Shown: piece after piece, positions 25,766-34,520 of the stretch
Layout: each line of letters starts with the position of its first letter
Position numbering within the stretch: the stretch's first letter is position 1
Assembly (NCBI RefSeq): GCF_900091525.1
Contig: NZ_FMCU01000015.1
Location: forward strand, 113,921-177,920
Source of the DNA: Micromonospora matsumotoense
GTDB lineage: Bacteria; Actinomycetota; Actinomycetes; Mycobacteriales; Micromonosporaceae
Direction of reading: 5' to 3'
DNA: 64,000 bases
Made by a program: the position numbers and the translations under genes
The notes under the pieces: model-generated
What the model was told of the DNA's origin: nothing
The model's database searches: none
What the model saw: only the letters and a program-made list of their open reading frames with translations

Positions 25766-26377
25766 ATGCGCTACGGCACCGACAGCGAATACCCCTTCGA
25801 CACCGACAACCGGGCCTGGCGACGCCTCAGCAGCGTCACCAGCGAACACTTCGACGCGATCACCTGGACCCGTGACCCGGACGGCCGGCCGGTCCTGCTC
25901 ACCCTGACCGACATGCCCACCGGGGACGTGGTCACCCTCGCCGTCCTCGACTCGCTGGAGATCCGCGACCCGTACACGCTGCTCGCCGTCCACACCGGCG
26001 GCGAACTCGACGCCTACAGCCCCACCAGCGGCGCCACCGCCGCCGGCGCCCACGCGGCGACGCTCGCCCTCGACAGCACCACCCTCGCCGCGACCAGGCC
26101 CGCACCGCTGCACGACCCCACCGCCACAGCCCTACCCGCTGCCTGCTGGGTCGACCTGCCGACCGACCTCGCCGCCGCCCTACATCCCGCCCTCTACGAC
26201 GCCCGCACCTGCGCTCTCGTGCTGCTCGACCGCACCGGTGGCCGGTTCGCCGCCGTCGGCCCGTTCCCCGCCCACGCCGCAGCCGACGCCTGGCAGCCCG
26301 ACGACGGACCCGGCCGCACCGCCGACCGGCTCATCGTGCCCCTGCACCCGGTGACCCATCAGGAGGCCCAGCCGTGA
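25766..26377 (+). CDS. hypothetical protein, coupled to HAD-like gene
   Basis: A 203-residue soluble protein with GAGGAG before its ATG. It is strand-rich (AITWTRDPDGRPVLLTLTD, then LEIRDPYTLLAVHTGG) and ends in a Pro/Ala-rich region. No family is recognised. Its TGA overlaps the GTG of the HAD-like gene, so the two products are made together and may work together. Confidence 0.7.
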   Translation: MRYGTDSEYPFDTDNRAWRRLSSVTSEHFDAITWTRDPDGRPVLLTLTDMPTGDVVTLAVLDSLEIRDPYTLLAVHTGGELDAYSPTSGATAAGAHAATLALDSTTLAATRPAPLHDPTATALPAACWVDLPTDLAAALHPALYDARTCALVLLDRTGGRFAAVGPFPAHAAADAWQPDDGPGRTADRLIVPLHPVTHQEAQP

Positions 26378-26916
26378 CCAGCACCCACCCGCTGGCGCGC
26401 CCCGCGCTCCCGCCGATCGTGGCCGTCGACGTGGACGGCGTGCTCCACCCCGACGACCCGGCCCGCGCCGCGGCGCTCGGCTACCGGCCGCACCGCTACG
26501 ACGGGCCCGGCCCCGACGGCCGGCACGTCACCGGCACCGTCTGGCTCCACCCCGACCACGGGCGGTGGCTGCGGAAACTGGCCGACCACGCCCAGCTGGT
26601 GTGGTGCACCAGCTGGAACCACCTCGCCGCCGCATGGATCGCGCCACGACTGGGCCTACCGGCCACCTGGCCGCACATCGCCGTCCACGCGGGCGGTGTC
26701 CGCTTCGGTCATCAGCGCAAACTCCCAGCCCTGTACGCCTGGGCCGCGCGGCGGCCACTGGCCGTCCTCGACGACGAGTTCGGCGGGAAGGACCCCTTCA
26801 CCGCCGAGCAGCGCACCGCCGACGGCGCGCCGACCCTGCTCCACCCGGTCGACCCGCACCACGGGCTGCGCCGCGCTGACATCGACACGGTGCTGACCTG
26901 GCTGGGTCAGCTCTGA
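26374..26916 (+). CDS. HAD-superfamily phosphatase-like protein
   Basis: A 180-residue protein starting at GTG overlapping the previous stop. HAD motif I is VDVDGVLHP (about 19-24), motif II is WCTSWN near 73, and a late acidic motif LDDEFGGKDP near 135 supplies the metal-binding Asp pair. The compact size and the CTSWN motif resemble the HAD domains described in Swiss-army-knife RNA-repair proteins (Pfam HAD_SAK_2) and free-standing relatives in actinobacteria. It could remove a phosphate from nucleic-acid ends or a small molecule; the substrate is unknown. Confidence 0.8.
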   Translation: MTSTHPLARPALPPIVAVDVDGVLHPDDPARAAALGYRPHRYDGPGPDGRHVTGTVWLHPDHGRWLRKLADHAQLVWCTSWNHLAAAWIAPRLGLPATWPHIAVHAGGVRFGHQRKLPALYAWAARRPLAVLDDEFGGKDPFTAEQRTADGAPTLLHPVDPHHGLRRADIDTVLTWLGQL

Positions 26917-26960
26917 ACCAGGCCGCACCGGCGCCACACCGCCCGTCTCCGCCACAGCAC

Positions 26961-26992
26961 GTGGGGTCCGCATCCACGGATGCGGGCCCCAC
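26961..26992 (+). promoter_or_regulatory. hairpin upstream of the 27018 gene
   Basis: A 14-bp stem with one U-G wobble (GTGGGGTCCGCATC/GATGCGGGCCCCAC, loop CACG) lies 44 bases after a stop and ends 25 bases before the next ATG. It is one of the recurring pre-start hairpins. Confidence 0.6.
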
Positions 26993-27017
26993 GCCGCGTA
27001 ACGACAAGGAGTCGACG

Positions 27018-27386
27018 ATGGACAGCACCTTCCCGCCCGCAGACGACCCGCACGCCGACCGGTCAGCCCCGCTCAACGTCGGCGACCCGCAGCTGCGCAA
27101 AACCCGCCTGCTCGCCCGCGAGTGCGCCACCTGCATCTTCACACCCGGCAACCCGATGCACCTCGAACCCGGCCAGCTCAAGCAAATGGTCACCGAGGCC
27201 TGCGGCGACGCCGGCTACATCATCTGCCACTCCACCCTGCCGTACGCCGGCAGCCCGGTCCCGCCCGCGGTCTGCCGCGGCTTCGCCGACCGCTACCGCA
27301 CCTGGCAACTCCAGGTCATGCAACGGCTCTGGGGATTCGTCGAAGTCGAGCCACCCGACCCGGACTCCACCTCCACACCCCAATGA
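27018..27386 (+). CDS. hypothetical protein with Cys/His pattern
   Basis: A 122-residue protein with AAGGAG before its ATG. After a flexible N-terminus it has ECATCIFTPGNPM, a long helix, and YIICHSTLPY, then CRGFADRY. Four Cys and one His spaced this way suggest a metal-binding domain, as in small iron-sulphur or zinc proteins of actinobacterial plasmids. No family name can be given. The following DUF4262 gene starts 14 bases downstream. Confidence 0.68.
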   Translation: MDSTFPPADDPHADRSAPLNVGDPQLRKTRLLARECATCIFTPGNPMHLEPGQLKQMVTEACGDAGYIICHSTLPYAGSPVPPAVCRGFADRYRTWQLQVMQRLWGFVEVEPPDPDSTSTPQ

Positions 27387-27400
27387 TCAGGAGACATCAC

Positions 27401-28030
27401 ATGCCGAGCATCGACGACTTCTTCCAACGCCAGGAACACATCATCGACACCATTGGCTGGGCCGTCACGTAGGTGCTGCCCACCGACGACGACCCCGACA
27501 CCACCCCGTTCGCCTACACCGTCGGGCTCACCGCCCACGGCTATCCGGAGCTGATCACCGCCGGACTGCCCCCCGAGATTGCCCACAGCCTGCTCAACGA
27601 TCTGGCCCGCCGGGTCTACGACAGAGCCGAACGGTTCACCCACGGTCAGCGCATCCGCAACCTCATCGCCGGCTACGACGCCATCATCATCGACGGCCTA
27701 CCCACCGCTGACCTGCTCCCGGGGATGGCGATCGCCCGCTACGGCCGCGCTCGCGTCCGTCTGCAGCAGATGGTGTGGCCCGACCGTCACCACACCGAGG
27801 CCGGAGCGCGGACATGTTCACCACACCACCCAAGTGCAGCGGAAGGGTACCTGCGGATCGGCGGCGTCTGGGGGTGGGCTGAGCGGACAACCCCCAGCCC
27901 ACCCCCGGACTTCAGGATTGACCTTCATCGACTTGTTACGTCCAATGGCGTCGCAATAGTCCACCTGTTCCCGTCAAAAGCCCCACGTGTAGTCACGCAG
28001 GCTGAGGAGGGCCAGATGAACCCCGCATAG
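27401..28030 (+). pseudogene. broken DUF4262 gene
   Basis: From ATG 27401 (AGGAG upstream) the frame gives 23 residues, MPSIDDFFQRQEHIIDTIGW and three more, then an amber TAG at 27470. The same frame continues with DUF4262 features: PFAYTVGLTAHGYPELI, LPPEIAHSLLNDL, and ARVRLQQMVWPDR. After about 27790 the family resemblance stops and the frame runs into unrelated, AT-richer sequence until 28030. So the gene has an internal stop and has lost its normal C-terminus. A restart at GTG 27473 would give a domain missing its first strand. It marks the boundary of the following insertion. Confidence 0.75.
27870..27906 (+). terminator. hairpin at the DUF4262/insert junction
   Basis: A perfect 12-bp stem (GGGGGTGGGCTG/CAGCCCACCCCC, loop of 13) sits where GC-rich element sequence gives way to AT-richer sequence. 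It may have been the terminator or leader hairpin of a lost gene. Confidence 0.5.
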
Positions 28031-28048
28031 GAATTGGACGCCACGCGG

Positions 28049-28054
28049 TAGGAT
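28049..28054 (+). promoter_or_regulatory. candidate -10 box for a leaderless transcript
   Basis: TAGGAT ends 6 bases before the GTG start at 28061, and no ribosome site is present. A TANNNT box at this distance is the usual signature of leaderless mRNAs in actinomycetes. Confidence 0.45.
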
Positions 28055-28060
28055 TACAAC

Positions 28061-28909
28061 GTGCCAGACCATCGCAGATCACCCTGGACCCCGCTGGCTC
28101 CACTGGCCACACTGATCTTGGTGACCGCAGTCACCGGCTGCTCATCGCCTCCTACTAACAATCCGGATCCGGATGATATTGATCAGGGAATCCGCACGTT
28201 CGACTTTCGAAATACCTTATGGCTGGACTATTCGACTCTGAGTGGAACGCCTATTCTGCTCAACCTAAAGCTCAAGAATGGAAGATTCGAGGGTAAAATT
28301 GACTCTCCTTCGAGGCAAAACGAAACCCTAAAGTACGAAATTTTCGGCTCCCCAGCATTTGCTGACGTGGACGATGACGGCGATGAGGATGCTGCTCTCG
28401 CACTGCAGTCCGCTGATCAAGGAATGCAGCTGTCCTGGTACATGTGGGTATGGCAAGACGGGTCTGCACAACAGTTGCACTACCCTTTCTACCGACACTC
28501 AAGGTGTGACGCAGCCCAGACCGAGGTCCATCCCGCAGAATCCGGCTTTCAAGTATCAACCTCCCTGAAAAGCCAGAAAGATACTTGCGCGGCTCCGCCC
28601 ATGAAGAAATTACAGTACTTCGTAAGTGCGCGAAACGGCTATCCTATTCGGATCCACCCAGCCCCTAGCGCTCCGGACAGGGATTGTTTCAGCGAGGACA
28701 TGCAGAAAGCCGTTATTAGGAATCCCATCGCTGCCAAAGTCGCCCCAGAGGAAGCGGCTCCGGAAATAGGCGAACCGGAAGTCTACGGTCGCGTTGAAGT
28801 TTCTGTAACACACGAGGAATTCCTACTTGCCCGGCTCACTACTGACGAACGGACCGTATGCGGTTGGGTTCGGCGTTCGGCGTTCGGTAATCAAGCTTTG
28901 GAGGAGTAA
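28061..28909 (+). CDS. putative lipoprotein
   Basis: A 282-residue protein with a clear lipoprotein signal: basic N-terminus, hydrophobic segment, and lipobox VTGC with the Cys near residue 27. The mature part is strand-rich and carries FADVDDDGDEDAALAL near 100-115, an acidic calcium-loop-like motif of the FG-GAP/VCBS kind. The C-terminus ends GWVRRSAFG. Codon use is much more AT-rich than in the neighbours, pointing to recent transfer. It is followed 6 bases later by a membrane-protein gene. The function is unknown; a surface exclusion or cargo role is only a guess. Confidence 0.75.
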   Translation: MPDHRRSPWTPLAPLATLILVTAVTGCSSPPTNNPDPDDIDQGIRTFDFRNTLWLDYSTLSGTPILLNLKLKNGRFEGKIDSPSRQNETLKYEIFGSPAFADVDDDGDEDAALALQSADQGMQLSWYMWVWQDGSAQQLHYPFYRHSRCDAAQTEVHPAESGFQVSTSLKSQKDTCAAPPMKKLQYFVSARNGYPIRIHPAPSAPDRDCFSEDMQKAVIRNPIAAKVAPEEAAPEIGEPEVYGRVEVSVTHEEFLLARLTTDERTVCGWVRRSAFGNQALEE

Positions 28910-28915
28910 GTCATC

Positions 28916-29776
28916 GTGTCAAGATCTTCCCGGGCAAGGAAAGCGAGGAAGAGCGCCGAAAGTGGGCACGCACCCCAACCCGGAGCTGCGGAGAACACCG
29001 AAGCCATTACCGTGGGGCGAGAAACCAACAGAATCGCCAATAAGACGTACGCCCTCAACGCAATACTCGGCTCTCTTGGCTTAATAGCCACTTTAGCGGG
29101 TATTAGTGCCGCCTTTTACGTAGGAGTAAAGCCCGCCCCTGAGCCGATTGGACCGAAGCTGAGAGTATCAGCCTTCTCTGCTGAGAAGCTGAGTAGCATA
29201 CAGGCTGACGTCCTTGACCTTGGATCCCCAGCGGGCAAAGCTGAAATAGAGTCACCGGTCCTCGACGTGGTACTAAAGAATATTGGTGATCAAGTCGCAG
29301 TCGTCTCTGAAGTCTATTTCACGTTCCGATACTCGCAGAAAATCGAGACCTGCGAAAAGGGCGGGAGTCCAATCGAGATAGCGGGACGCTACGACATAAA
29401 GATCCCCTTCCCAGACAGGCCTACTCCGTTCAGCATTAATCAAGTGGTGCGGCATCAAATACCGGCAGGAAAGACCGAGAGGCTTGTATTCTCAATTGGC
29501 ATTGGGAAGCTGCCAGAATATTCCGACATCTGGTTATACCAGATTGATATGCATGTCAAATTCGACGGAGGGGTTGAGGACATTCATGCTGGAACTGGAT
29601 TGGTTGTCACGCCCGTGCCGAGCAAAGGCTACTTCCTCAACCAAAAGAACATCCCTGACAAGAACTGCCCATCGAGAACTCTCAATCAGGTAAGAAAATT
29701 CGTGGCGAGCTCTGGTGCGAGATCGGCCGCCTTCGAAGAAATCCTCGAAGAGCTTGCACGGTTCGCCTCTCGATAG
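28916..29776 (+). CDS. single-pass membrane protein, unknown
   Basis: A 286-residue protein starting at GTG with GGAGGAG upstream. A charged cytoplasmic head (1-48) is followed by one membrane segment (about 49-70, AILGSLGLIATLAGISAAFY) and an extracytoplasmic strand-rich domain with VLDVVLKNIGDQVAVVSEVY and a matched Cys in KIETCEKGG and DKNCPSR. It is AT-richer than the rest of the element, as is the lipoprotein gene before it, so the two form one transferred pair. The layout resembles stator- or sensor-like accessory proteins, but no family is recognised. Confidence 0.72.
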   Translation: MSRSSRARKARKSAESGHAPQPGAAENTEAITVGRETNRIANKTYALNAILGSLGLIATLAGISAAFYVGVKPAPEPIGPKLRVSAFSAEKLSSIQADVLDLGSPAGKAEIESPVLDVVLKNIGDQVAVVSEVYFTFRYSQKIETCEKGGSPIEIAGRYDIKIPFPDRPTPFSINQVVRHQIPAGKTERLVFSIGIGKLPEYSDIWLYQIDMHVKFDGGVEDIHAGTGLVVTPVPSKGYFLNQKNIPDKNCPSRTLNQVRKFVASSGARSAAFEEILEELARFASR

Positions 29777-29864
29777 CGAATGCAGTCTCGACTGGGCTGC
29801 CTGGTGCTCCGGTTGGCTTGCGGACCTGCCCCACGTTCGACGGATGGACGTTGCTTGCCAGGCG

Positions 29865-31331
29865 TCACTCGCGCTGACCGGCACGTCGCACGGGGCGCGC
29901 GTGTTGCCGCGTCCGGTCTCTGGCGATTCCCGGTCGTCGGGGGTAGTCCGGTGGCAGGTGCCGGTAGACCGAACGCAGTGACTTGCCGATCCTCTCGGCA
30001 AGCAACTCGGGGTCCATGTTCGGTTCTTTGCGCAGCCAGTAGGCGACTGCCTCTGCGGTTCCCTGAGGAATTGCCGACGCCTCGTGATCGCCAGCGGCAT
30101 CGCTACCGCTCTCGCTGCGACCTGCCGAGTGCACGACGATCGGTTCGTCCGGCGGCGGCGCGGGTGATCGTGCTGGAACACCGTCGTGCCTTGTAGCAAG
30201 CAGGTGTTGCGCGTTGTCGGTGATGGGCTCGGGTTCCCGCTGTGACTGCGGCTCCTGTCCGCCGTCTTCCGGAGGGTCAGCCGCAGGCGGGGCGGAGGCG
30301 ACTGGCGGAGATTCGCTGGGTTGGGCGACCCTCGCTGTCTTGGTGTGGCCCTGTCGTCTGCGCCAGCGAGGGCGGCAGCCAGCAGCGTTGGCGGCGATGA
30401 TGCGTTCGGGGGTGAGGTCCGTGGCGAGGAGTGTGGTCAGCCCGTGGTAGTCGGCGGTGTTGGTGAGGCGGGTGGCGATCTCGTCGAGGTCGTATACCCG
30501 AACGGCGATGTCGGCGGTGGTGGCGTCCAGGTTCGTACGGATCTTGCGGTGTAGCAGTCGGGCGATCGCGGTGTTGCGGTGTTCGCGGGTGATCGCGGTG
30601 CGGGCTTCCTTCAGGGATTCGTAGAGGTCGAGGCCGTCTGTCTTGGCGATCGTCCGGGCTCGCAGGGTGAGGGCGGGATGCCGGATCCAGTGTCCGACGA
30701 TCTCGTAGGCCGGTGGTGTGGGTGGGAGGTTCCCGGTGGCGCGGAGCCGGTCGCGGCGTTGGTTGCCGGCGTGGATGAGCCAGACGAGGTATCCAAGGGC
30801 GGACATGCCGGCGTAGAAGCCGCCGAGGAGGTGCTGGGGGTGGGCGGTCCAGTTGAACGTCACCGCCGCGGCGGCGATCGCCGCCGAGAGTAGGCGCGAG
30901 GCGATTGCCCGCTCGCCGAGCCGGCGGCGTACGTCCGCGTCGGCCATTACCACGACGCCGCCCAGTTCGAGGGTGGCGACGGCGGGGACGGCGACGGCGA
31001 GCGGGATGCCGAGGGCTTGGGCGGCACCGGTGACCTGGCCGGCGAGGGCTACGGCCAGCACTAGAACGTAGAACGCCTGGCGGGTTCGGGTGGCACGCCT
31101 GACCGCGTGAAGGATGTCGGTGTCGAGGTCGTCGCGGGTCGCCGGGACAGCGTTGGACCCTCGTACGGGTACCCGGTCATGGCCGGGTTCCCGCGACGTG
31201 CCTTCGCAGGGCTGCGGCGGTGTGGGTCGCGGGCCGGGATGGTCATCGGTGGTGGGCGTCGCAGGTCCGGTCGGGGCGGTGGAGGGTTCGGGCTGACCGG
31301 TACCGCGCGGGGGTAGGGAAGGCGCTGTCAT
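29865..31331 (-). CDS. DUF2637-type membrane protein
   Basis: A 488-residue protein. After a Pro/Thr-rich N-terminus come about four membrane segments (roughly 88-107, 113-130, 143-160, 166-185), the DUF2637 layout found in transfer/spread proteins of actinomycete plasmids. A soluble region follows with a helix DGLDLYESLKEARTAI, a low-complexity linker, and a C-terminal helix-turn-helix-like stretch (LLAERIGKSLRSVYRHLP). The start overlaps the stop of the upstream BTAD gene (ATGA), so the two are coupled. The C-terminal DNA-binding-like segment suggests it links the membrane to element DNA. Confidence 0.75.
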   Translation of the reverse strand: MTAPSLPPRGTGQPEPSTAPTGPATPTTDDHPGPRPTPPQPCEGTSREPGHDRVPVRGSNAVPATRDDLDTDILHAVRRATRTRQAFYVLVLAVALAGQVTGAAQALGIPLAVAVPAVATLELGGVVVMADADVRRRLGERAIASRLLSAAIAAAAVTFNWTAHPQHLLGGFYAGMSALGYLVWLIHAGNQRRDRLRATGNLPPTPPAYEIVGHWIRHPALTLRARTIAKTDGLDLYESLKEARTAITREHRNTAIARLLHRKIRTNLDATTADIAVRVYDLDEIATRLTNTADYHGLTTLLATDLTPERIIAANAAGCRPRWRRRQGHTKTARVAQPSESPPVASAPPAADPPEDGGQEPQSQREPEPITDNAQHLLATRHDGVPARSPAPPPDEPIVVHSAGRSESGSDAAGDHEASAIPQGTAEAVAYWLRKEPNMDPELLAERIGKSLRSVYRHLPPDYPRRPGIARDRTRQHARPVRRAGQRE

Positions 31332-34141
31332 AGCTGGCGTCCGTTGCCGCGGGTACGCGGTTGTCCCGCGAGCCGATCAGGTGACGGGCCGGGGGACAGG
31401 TGGTCGGCGAGGGCGAGGGTGGCCTGGCTCGGCACGGCGTCGATCTCGGCCAGACGGCGGGTGAGGGCGTGGCGTAGGGCGTGAATCTCGTCGAGGTGTC
31501 CGAGGGTGGCACACGTTCGCATCGCCTGCTGGTACAGCGGCTCGGCGTAGGGGTCGTGTCGGATGGCGGCCCGGATGACCGTGAGGGCCTCGTCCGGGTC
31601 CGGTGTCGTGCGCGCCAGCGCGAGGTGGGCGTCGAGTGCCTGCCGGCGGATGCCTTCGCGGTGGGCTTCGATCCACTCGTAGTCGAAGCCGTCGGCGAGG
31701 CTGCCACCGTAGGCGTCGACGGCACGACGTAGTGCCGCCAACCGGTCGTTGTCATCGGTGGCGCGGTCGGCGTCGCAGAGCGCTGCGCGCATCCGCCACA
31801 GGTCGGCGTCGACCGTCTGCCGGTTGAGGGCGTAGCGGTGAGTGGGGTGGGTGAGGTAGATGCCGTGGCCGCCGGTGCGGGCGAGGGTTTTGCGCAGCGC
31901 GGACACGTAGGTGTGCAGCCGGTGCGGGGCCTTCGTCAGGGGCGCGTCGGGAAGCAGGTCCTCGATGATCGTGTCCTGGGTCGCTTCGCCGTCGTGCACG
32001 ACGAGGTAGACCAGCAGTTCGAGGGCCTTCGCCCGCAGCGGCATGCTGGTGTCTCTGCGCAGGATGTAAGCGCCGCCGAGGACCTGCACTGCCACTCCTT
32101 CACCGTGATCGTCCGGCTGGTCGTCGATGTCCGACGGTGTGATGCTCGGGTGGTGGGCGATCGTCGTCGTATGGGTGCTCTCGGTGGGTGTCGGCTCGTC
32201 GGCGTCGTCGGGAGGCAGACCATCGTCGGCGGCCGTATCTCCGGCGGCCGGACGCGGTCGTGGTTCTTGGATGCCAGCGATGTGGCCTCGGGGGGAACGC
32301 GGATGGAGGTCGGCGTGCGCTCGGGCGAGGGCGGCCAGCAGGTCGACGGTGTCGGCGGGGGTCACCACGGTGAGTCGACCGACACCCGGTAGGGACGTGT
32401 CGTGGGGTTGTTCGCCGTCGGCGGCGGTGGTCGACCCGTCGGCGACGACGGCGACGGTGTTCCCGTCCGCCCAGGCGCCGAGCAGCACACCGCGGATGTC
32501 GAGGCGCTGTCCCTGGGTAAGCAGTGCGGCGGTGCGGGCACGTTCGTGTGGTGCGGTGGCATCGGTGATGAGCAGCAGCGGGGGCAGCGCTTCTGCCGTC
32601 GGGTGGGTGTCGCGGAGCGCGGCGACGGTGTCGACCTCGTATCCGCCGCAGACCCGGGTGCGTCGCAGGACCTGCTCCTCCACCAGGTTGAGGGCGTCTG
32701 TGGGGGTATCGGTGACGGTCAGGCGGGGCGTGTCTGCCACCAGGTCGGCGTGGTCCCGCAACAGGGTGGTCAGGACGCTGGAGGGGATGACGACCTGGCC
32801 GTGTTGCTCCGGGTCCTCGGGTGCGGCGGTGGCGAGAGTTGAGACGAGGAGTCCGCGTGCTGCTGCCTGCGCGGCTGGTCCGGTCAGTCCGAGTCCTGCC
32901 GCCGGCCACCCGACGGTCGTGCGGCTGGTCGGCTCGGGGGTGACCGGGTTCGTGTCGGCCAGGGCGTCGATCGGGCCGGTGCGGGGGAACCCGACCATTT
33001 CCGGGTAGGCGGGGGTTGGGTTGGCGGTGACCTCCGCGGGTGTGCCCCTCGCCCTGAGGGGGCGGGGCCTGCTGTCGGAATCTCCGCTGGTAAAAGGGGT
33101 GGGCATGGGCAGCGCGCGGCGGATGCGGGCCAGGACTGTGGGCAGCGGCCGTGTCTGTGGATCGTGTCCGTGGGTCTTCGAGGACGTGGGGCCAGGTGGG
33201 GTTCGCCGGTTGGTCCAGGCGAGAGTGGCAGCGGCCAGCACTGCGGCAGCCAAGGCGGCGTCGATCCATCCCCGGTCGCCGAGGGACACCCCGGGGCGGT
33301 CACAGTCCGCAGGTGAACGGTCACGGTCAGGGCGGGGTGTGGCTGGCGCTTCGGGTGTGGTGGTGGCTGGTGTGGCCGGTGGGCGGGTGTCCGTATCGGG
33401 TGGTGGGGATGGGATGTTGTTCGGGTCGGTGTTGGGTGCCCACTGTGAGCTCGTGGAGGGCGCGGGTGGAGCCGGGGTGTCCGGGTGGGCGGGCAGGCGT
33501 AGCCGCCAGCCGGGGCGGATGAGGTCAGGGTCGGTCAGGCTGCCGGTGGTGAACCGCGCGCCGCGGTTGAGGGAGTAGATCTCGCGCCACCGGTCGGCGT
33601 CGTCGAGGCGGCGGGCGGCGATCGCGGACAGGCTGTCACCGCGACGCACGACGACCGTGGGCCGCCTCTCGGTGCCACCGCCGTCCGGGCCCACCGTTGG
33701 CGTGGCGGGGCGGGTGCCGTGGTCGCCGGTGAGGGGTGGCGGGCTGGGGTTTGCCGGCGAGTCTGCGGCGACCAGGACGGCGGGGGTCGCGCCGCTGGCG
33801 GCGGCGGTGACGGCGGTCGCGCCGAGCAGCGCGGCGGTCAGTCCCTGCAACGGCCCCGGCAGACGTAGCCCGGCGAGCCGGTGCAGGCGGCGTCCCGCGC
33901 GGTCGGACAGGTGGGTGAGCAGGGTGATGGCCAGCAGCGCCCACAGCGCCCACCCTGCGGCGATCGCCAGGACGGCGAGGAGTTCCGGTGTCAGCGGCTG
34001 GCTGATCCACGCCTTCACCTCGTCGCCGGTCGGCTGCCGCACGCGGGGGCGGGCGAGGTCCCACAGCAGCAGCGCGGGAGCGCCGATGACGGTGGCGGCG
34101 ATCAGGGTTTTGCCGATGCGAGCGGTTGTCCGGATGCCCAT
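31328..34141 (-). CDS. membrane protein with LysM and SARP/BTAD regulator domains
   Basis: A 937-residue protein. The start is the ATG with AGGAAGGG upstream on the minus strand. Two membrane segments lie near 10-30 and 52-75, with two weaker ones to about 130. A LysM domain follows (about 165-215: VVVRRGDSLSAIAARRL, then WREIYSLNRG). A long Pro/Thr linker leads to another membrane segment near 290. The C-terminal 260 residues have the AfsR/SARP layout: winged helix (LRAKALELLVYLVVHDG through HTYVSALRKTLAR) and a BTAD helical-repeat region. Peptidoglycan binding and DNA binding on one membrane protein suggests envelope-to-gene signalling for transfer. Confidence 0.88.
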   Translation of the reverse strand: MGIRTTARIGKTLIAATVIGAPALLLWDLARPRVRQPTGDEVKAWISQPLTPELLAVLAIAAGWALWALLAITLLTHLSDRAGRRLHRLAGLRLPGPLQGLTAALLGATAVTAAASGATPAVLVAADSPANPSPPPLTGDHGTRPATPTVGPDGGGTERRPTVVVRRGDSLSAIAARRLDDADRWREIYSLNRGARFTTGSLTDPDLIRPGWRLRLPAHPDTPAPPAPSTSSQWAPNTDPNNIPSPPPDTDTRPPATPATTTPEAPATPRPDRDRSPADCDRPGVSLGDRGWIDAALAAAVLAAATLAWTNRRTPPGPTSSKTHGHDPQTRPLPTVLARIRRALPMPTPFTSGDSDSRPRPLRARGTPAEVTANPTPAYPEMVGFPRTGPIDALADTNPVTPEPTSRTTVGWPAAGLGLTGPAAQAAARGLLVSTLATAAPEDPEQHGQVVIPSSVLTTLLRDHADLVADTPRLTVTDTPTDALNLVEEQVLRRTRVCGGYEVDTVAALRDTHPTAEALPPLLLITDATAPHERARTAALLTQGQRLDIRGVLLGAWADGNTVAVVADGSTTAADGEQPHDTSLPGVGRLTVVTPADTVDLLAALARAHADLHPRSPRGHIAGIQEPRPRPAAGDTAADDGLPPDDADEPTPTESTHTTTIAHHPSITPSDIDDQPDDHGEGVAVQVLGGAYILRRDTSMPLRAKALELLVYLVVHDGEATQDTIIEDLLPDAPLTKAPHRLHTYVSALRKTLARTGGHGIYLTHPTHRYALNRQTVDADLWRMRAALCDADRATDDNDRLAALRRAVDAYGGSLADGFDYEWIEAHREGIRRQALDAHLALARTTPDPDEALTVIRAAIRHDPYAEPLYQQAMRTCATLGHLDEIHALRHALTRRLAEIDAVPSQATLALADHLSPGPSPDRLAGQPRTRGNGRQL

Positions 34142-34520
34142 GACGTCCCTTCCTGCCAACCGGGCCGGGGTGTGCGGGCAACGCTAGGGCCGGACAGGCT
34201 GGTGGGGACCATTGCGGCGGTTCACAGAAGGTCACAGCACCTCACACGACCTTACAAACGCAGCTCAGCGCCCAGATACCCTCGTTGGCCGAGTTCTCGG
34301 GGTGAAGACGGGCGGGGCCGTCCGCAGGGAAGGTAGGCATCGTTATCCGTCGTACTGCCGTCACCGGCACGGTCTCTCCGGTGGCCGTCGCGGCCGATGG
34401 CGGCAGGGCGGTGGCTGCCGGGTGAATGTTGTCCATCGATGTGCTCGTGTCGCCTCGGCGCAGCGTGGAGGCGCATTTCACGGGTGACGTGAGGATCATT
34501 TTCATGTTTGACTGATCCGC
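34142..34520. other. divergent control region
   Basis: This 379-base gap separates the minus-strand LysM-BTAD operon from the plus-strand Hsp70-like operon. It contains the tandem hexamers described separately and no gene. The Hsp70-like ATG at 34521 has no ribosome site in front of it. Confidence 0.6.
34222..34257. promoter_or_regulatory. four tandem hexamers with 10-bp period, candidate SARP sites
   Basis: TCACAG (34222), TCACAG (34232), TCACAC (34242) and a degenerate TTACAA (34252) recur exactly every 10 bases, i.e. on one face of the helix. SARP-family regulators are known to bind short direct repeats spaced about one helical turn apart, and a SARP/BTAD gene starts 80 bases to the left. 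This is therefore a good candidate for an autoregulatory or divergent operator. Confidence 0.55.
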
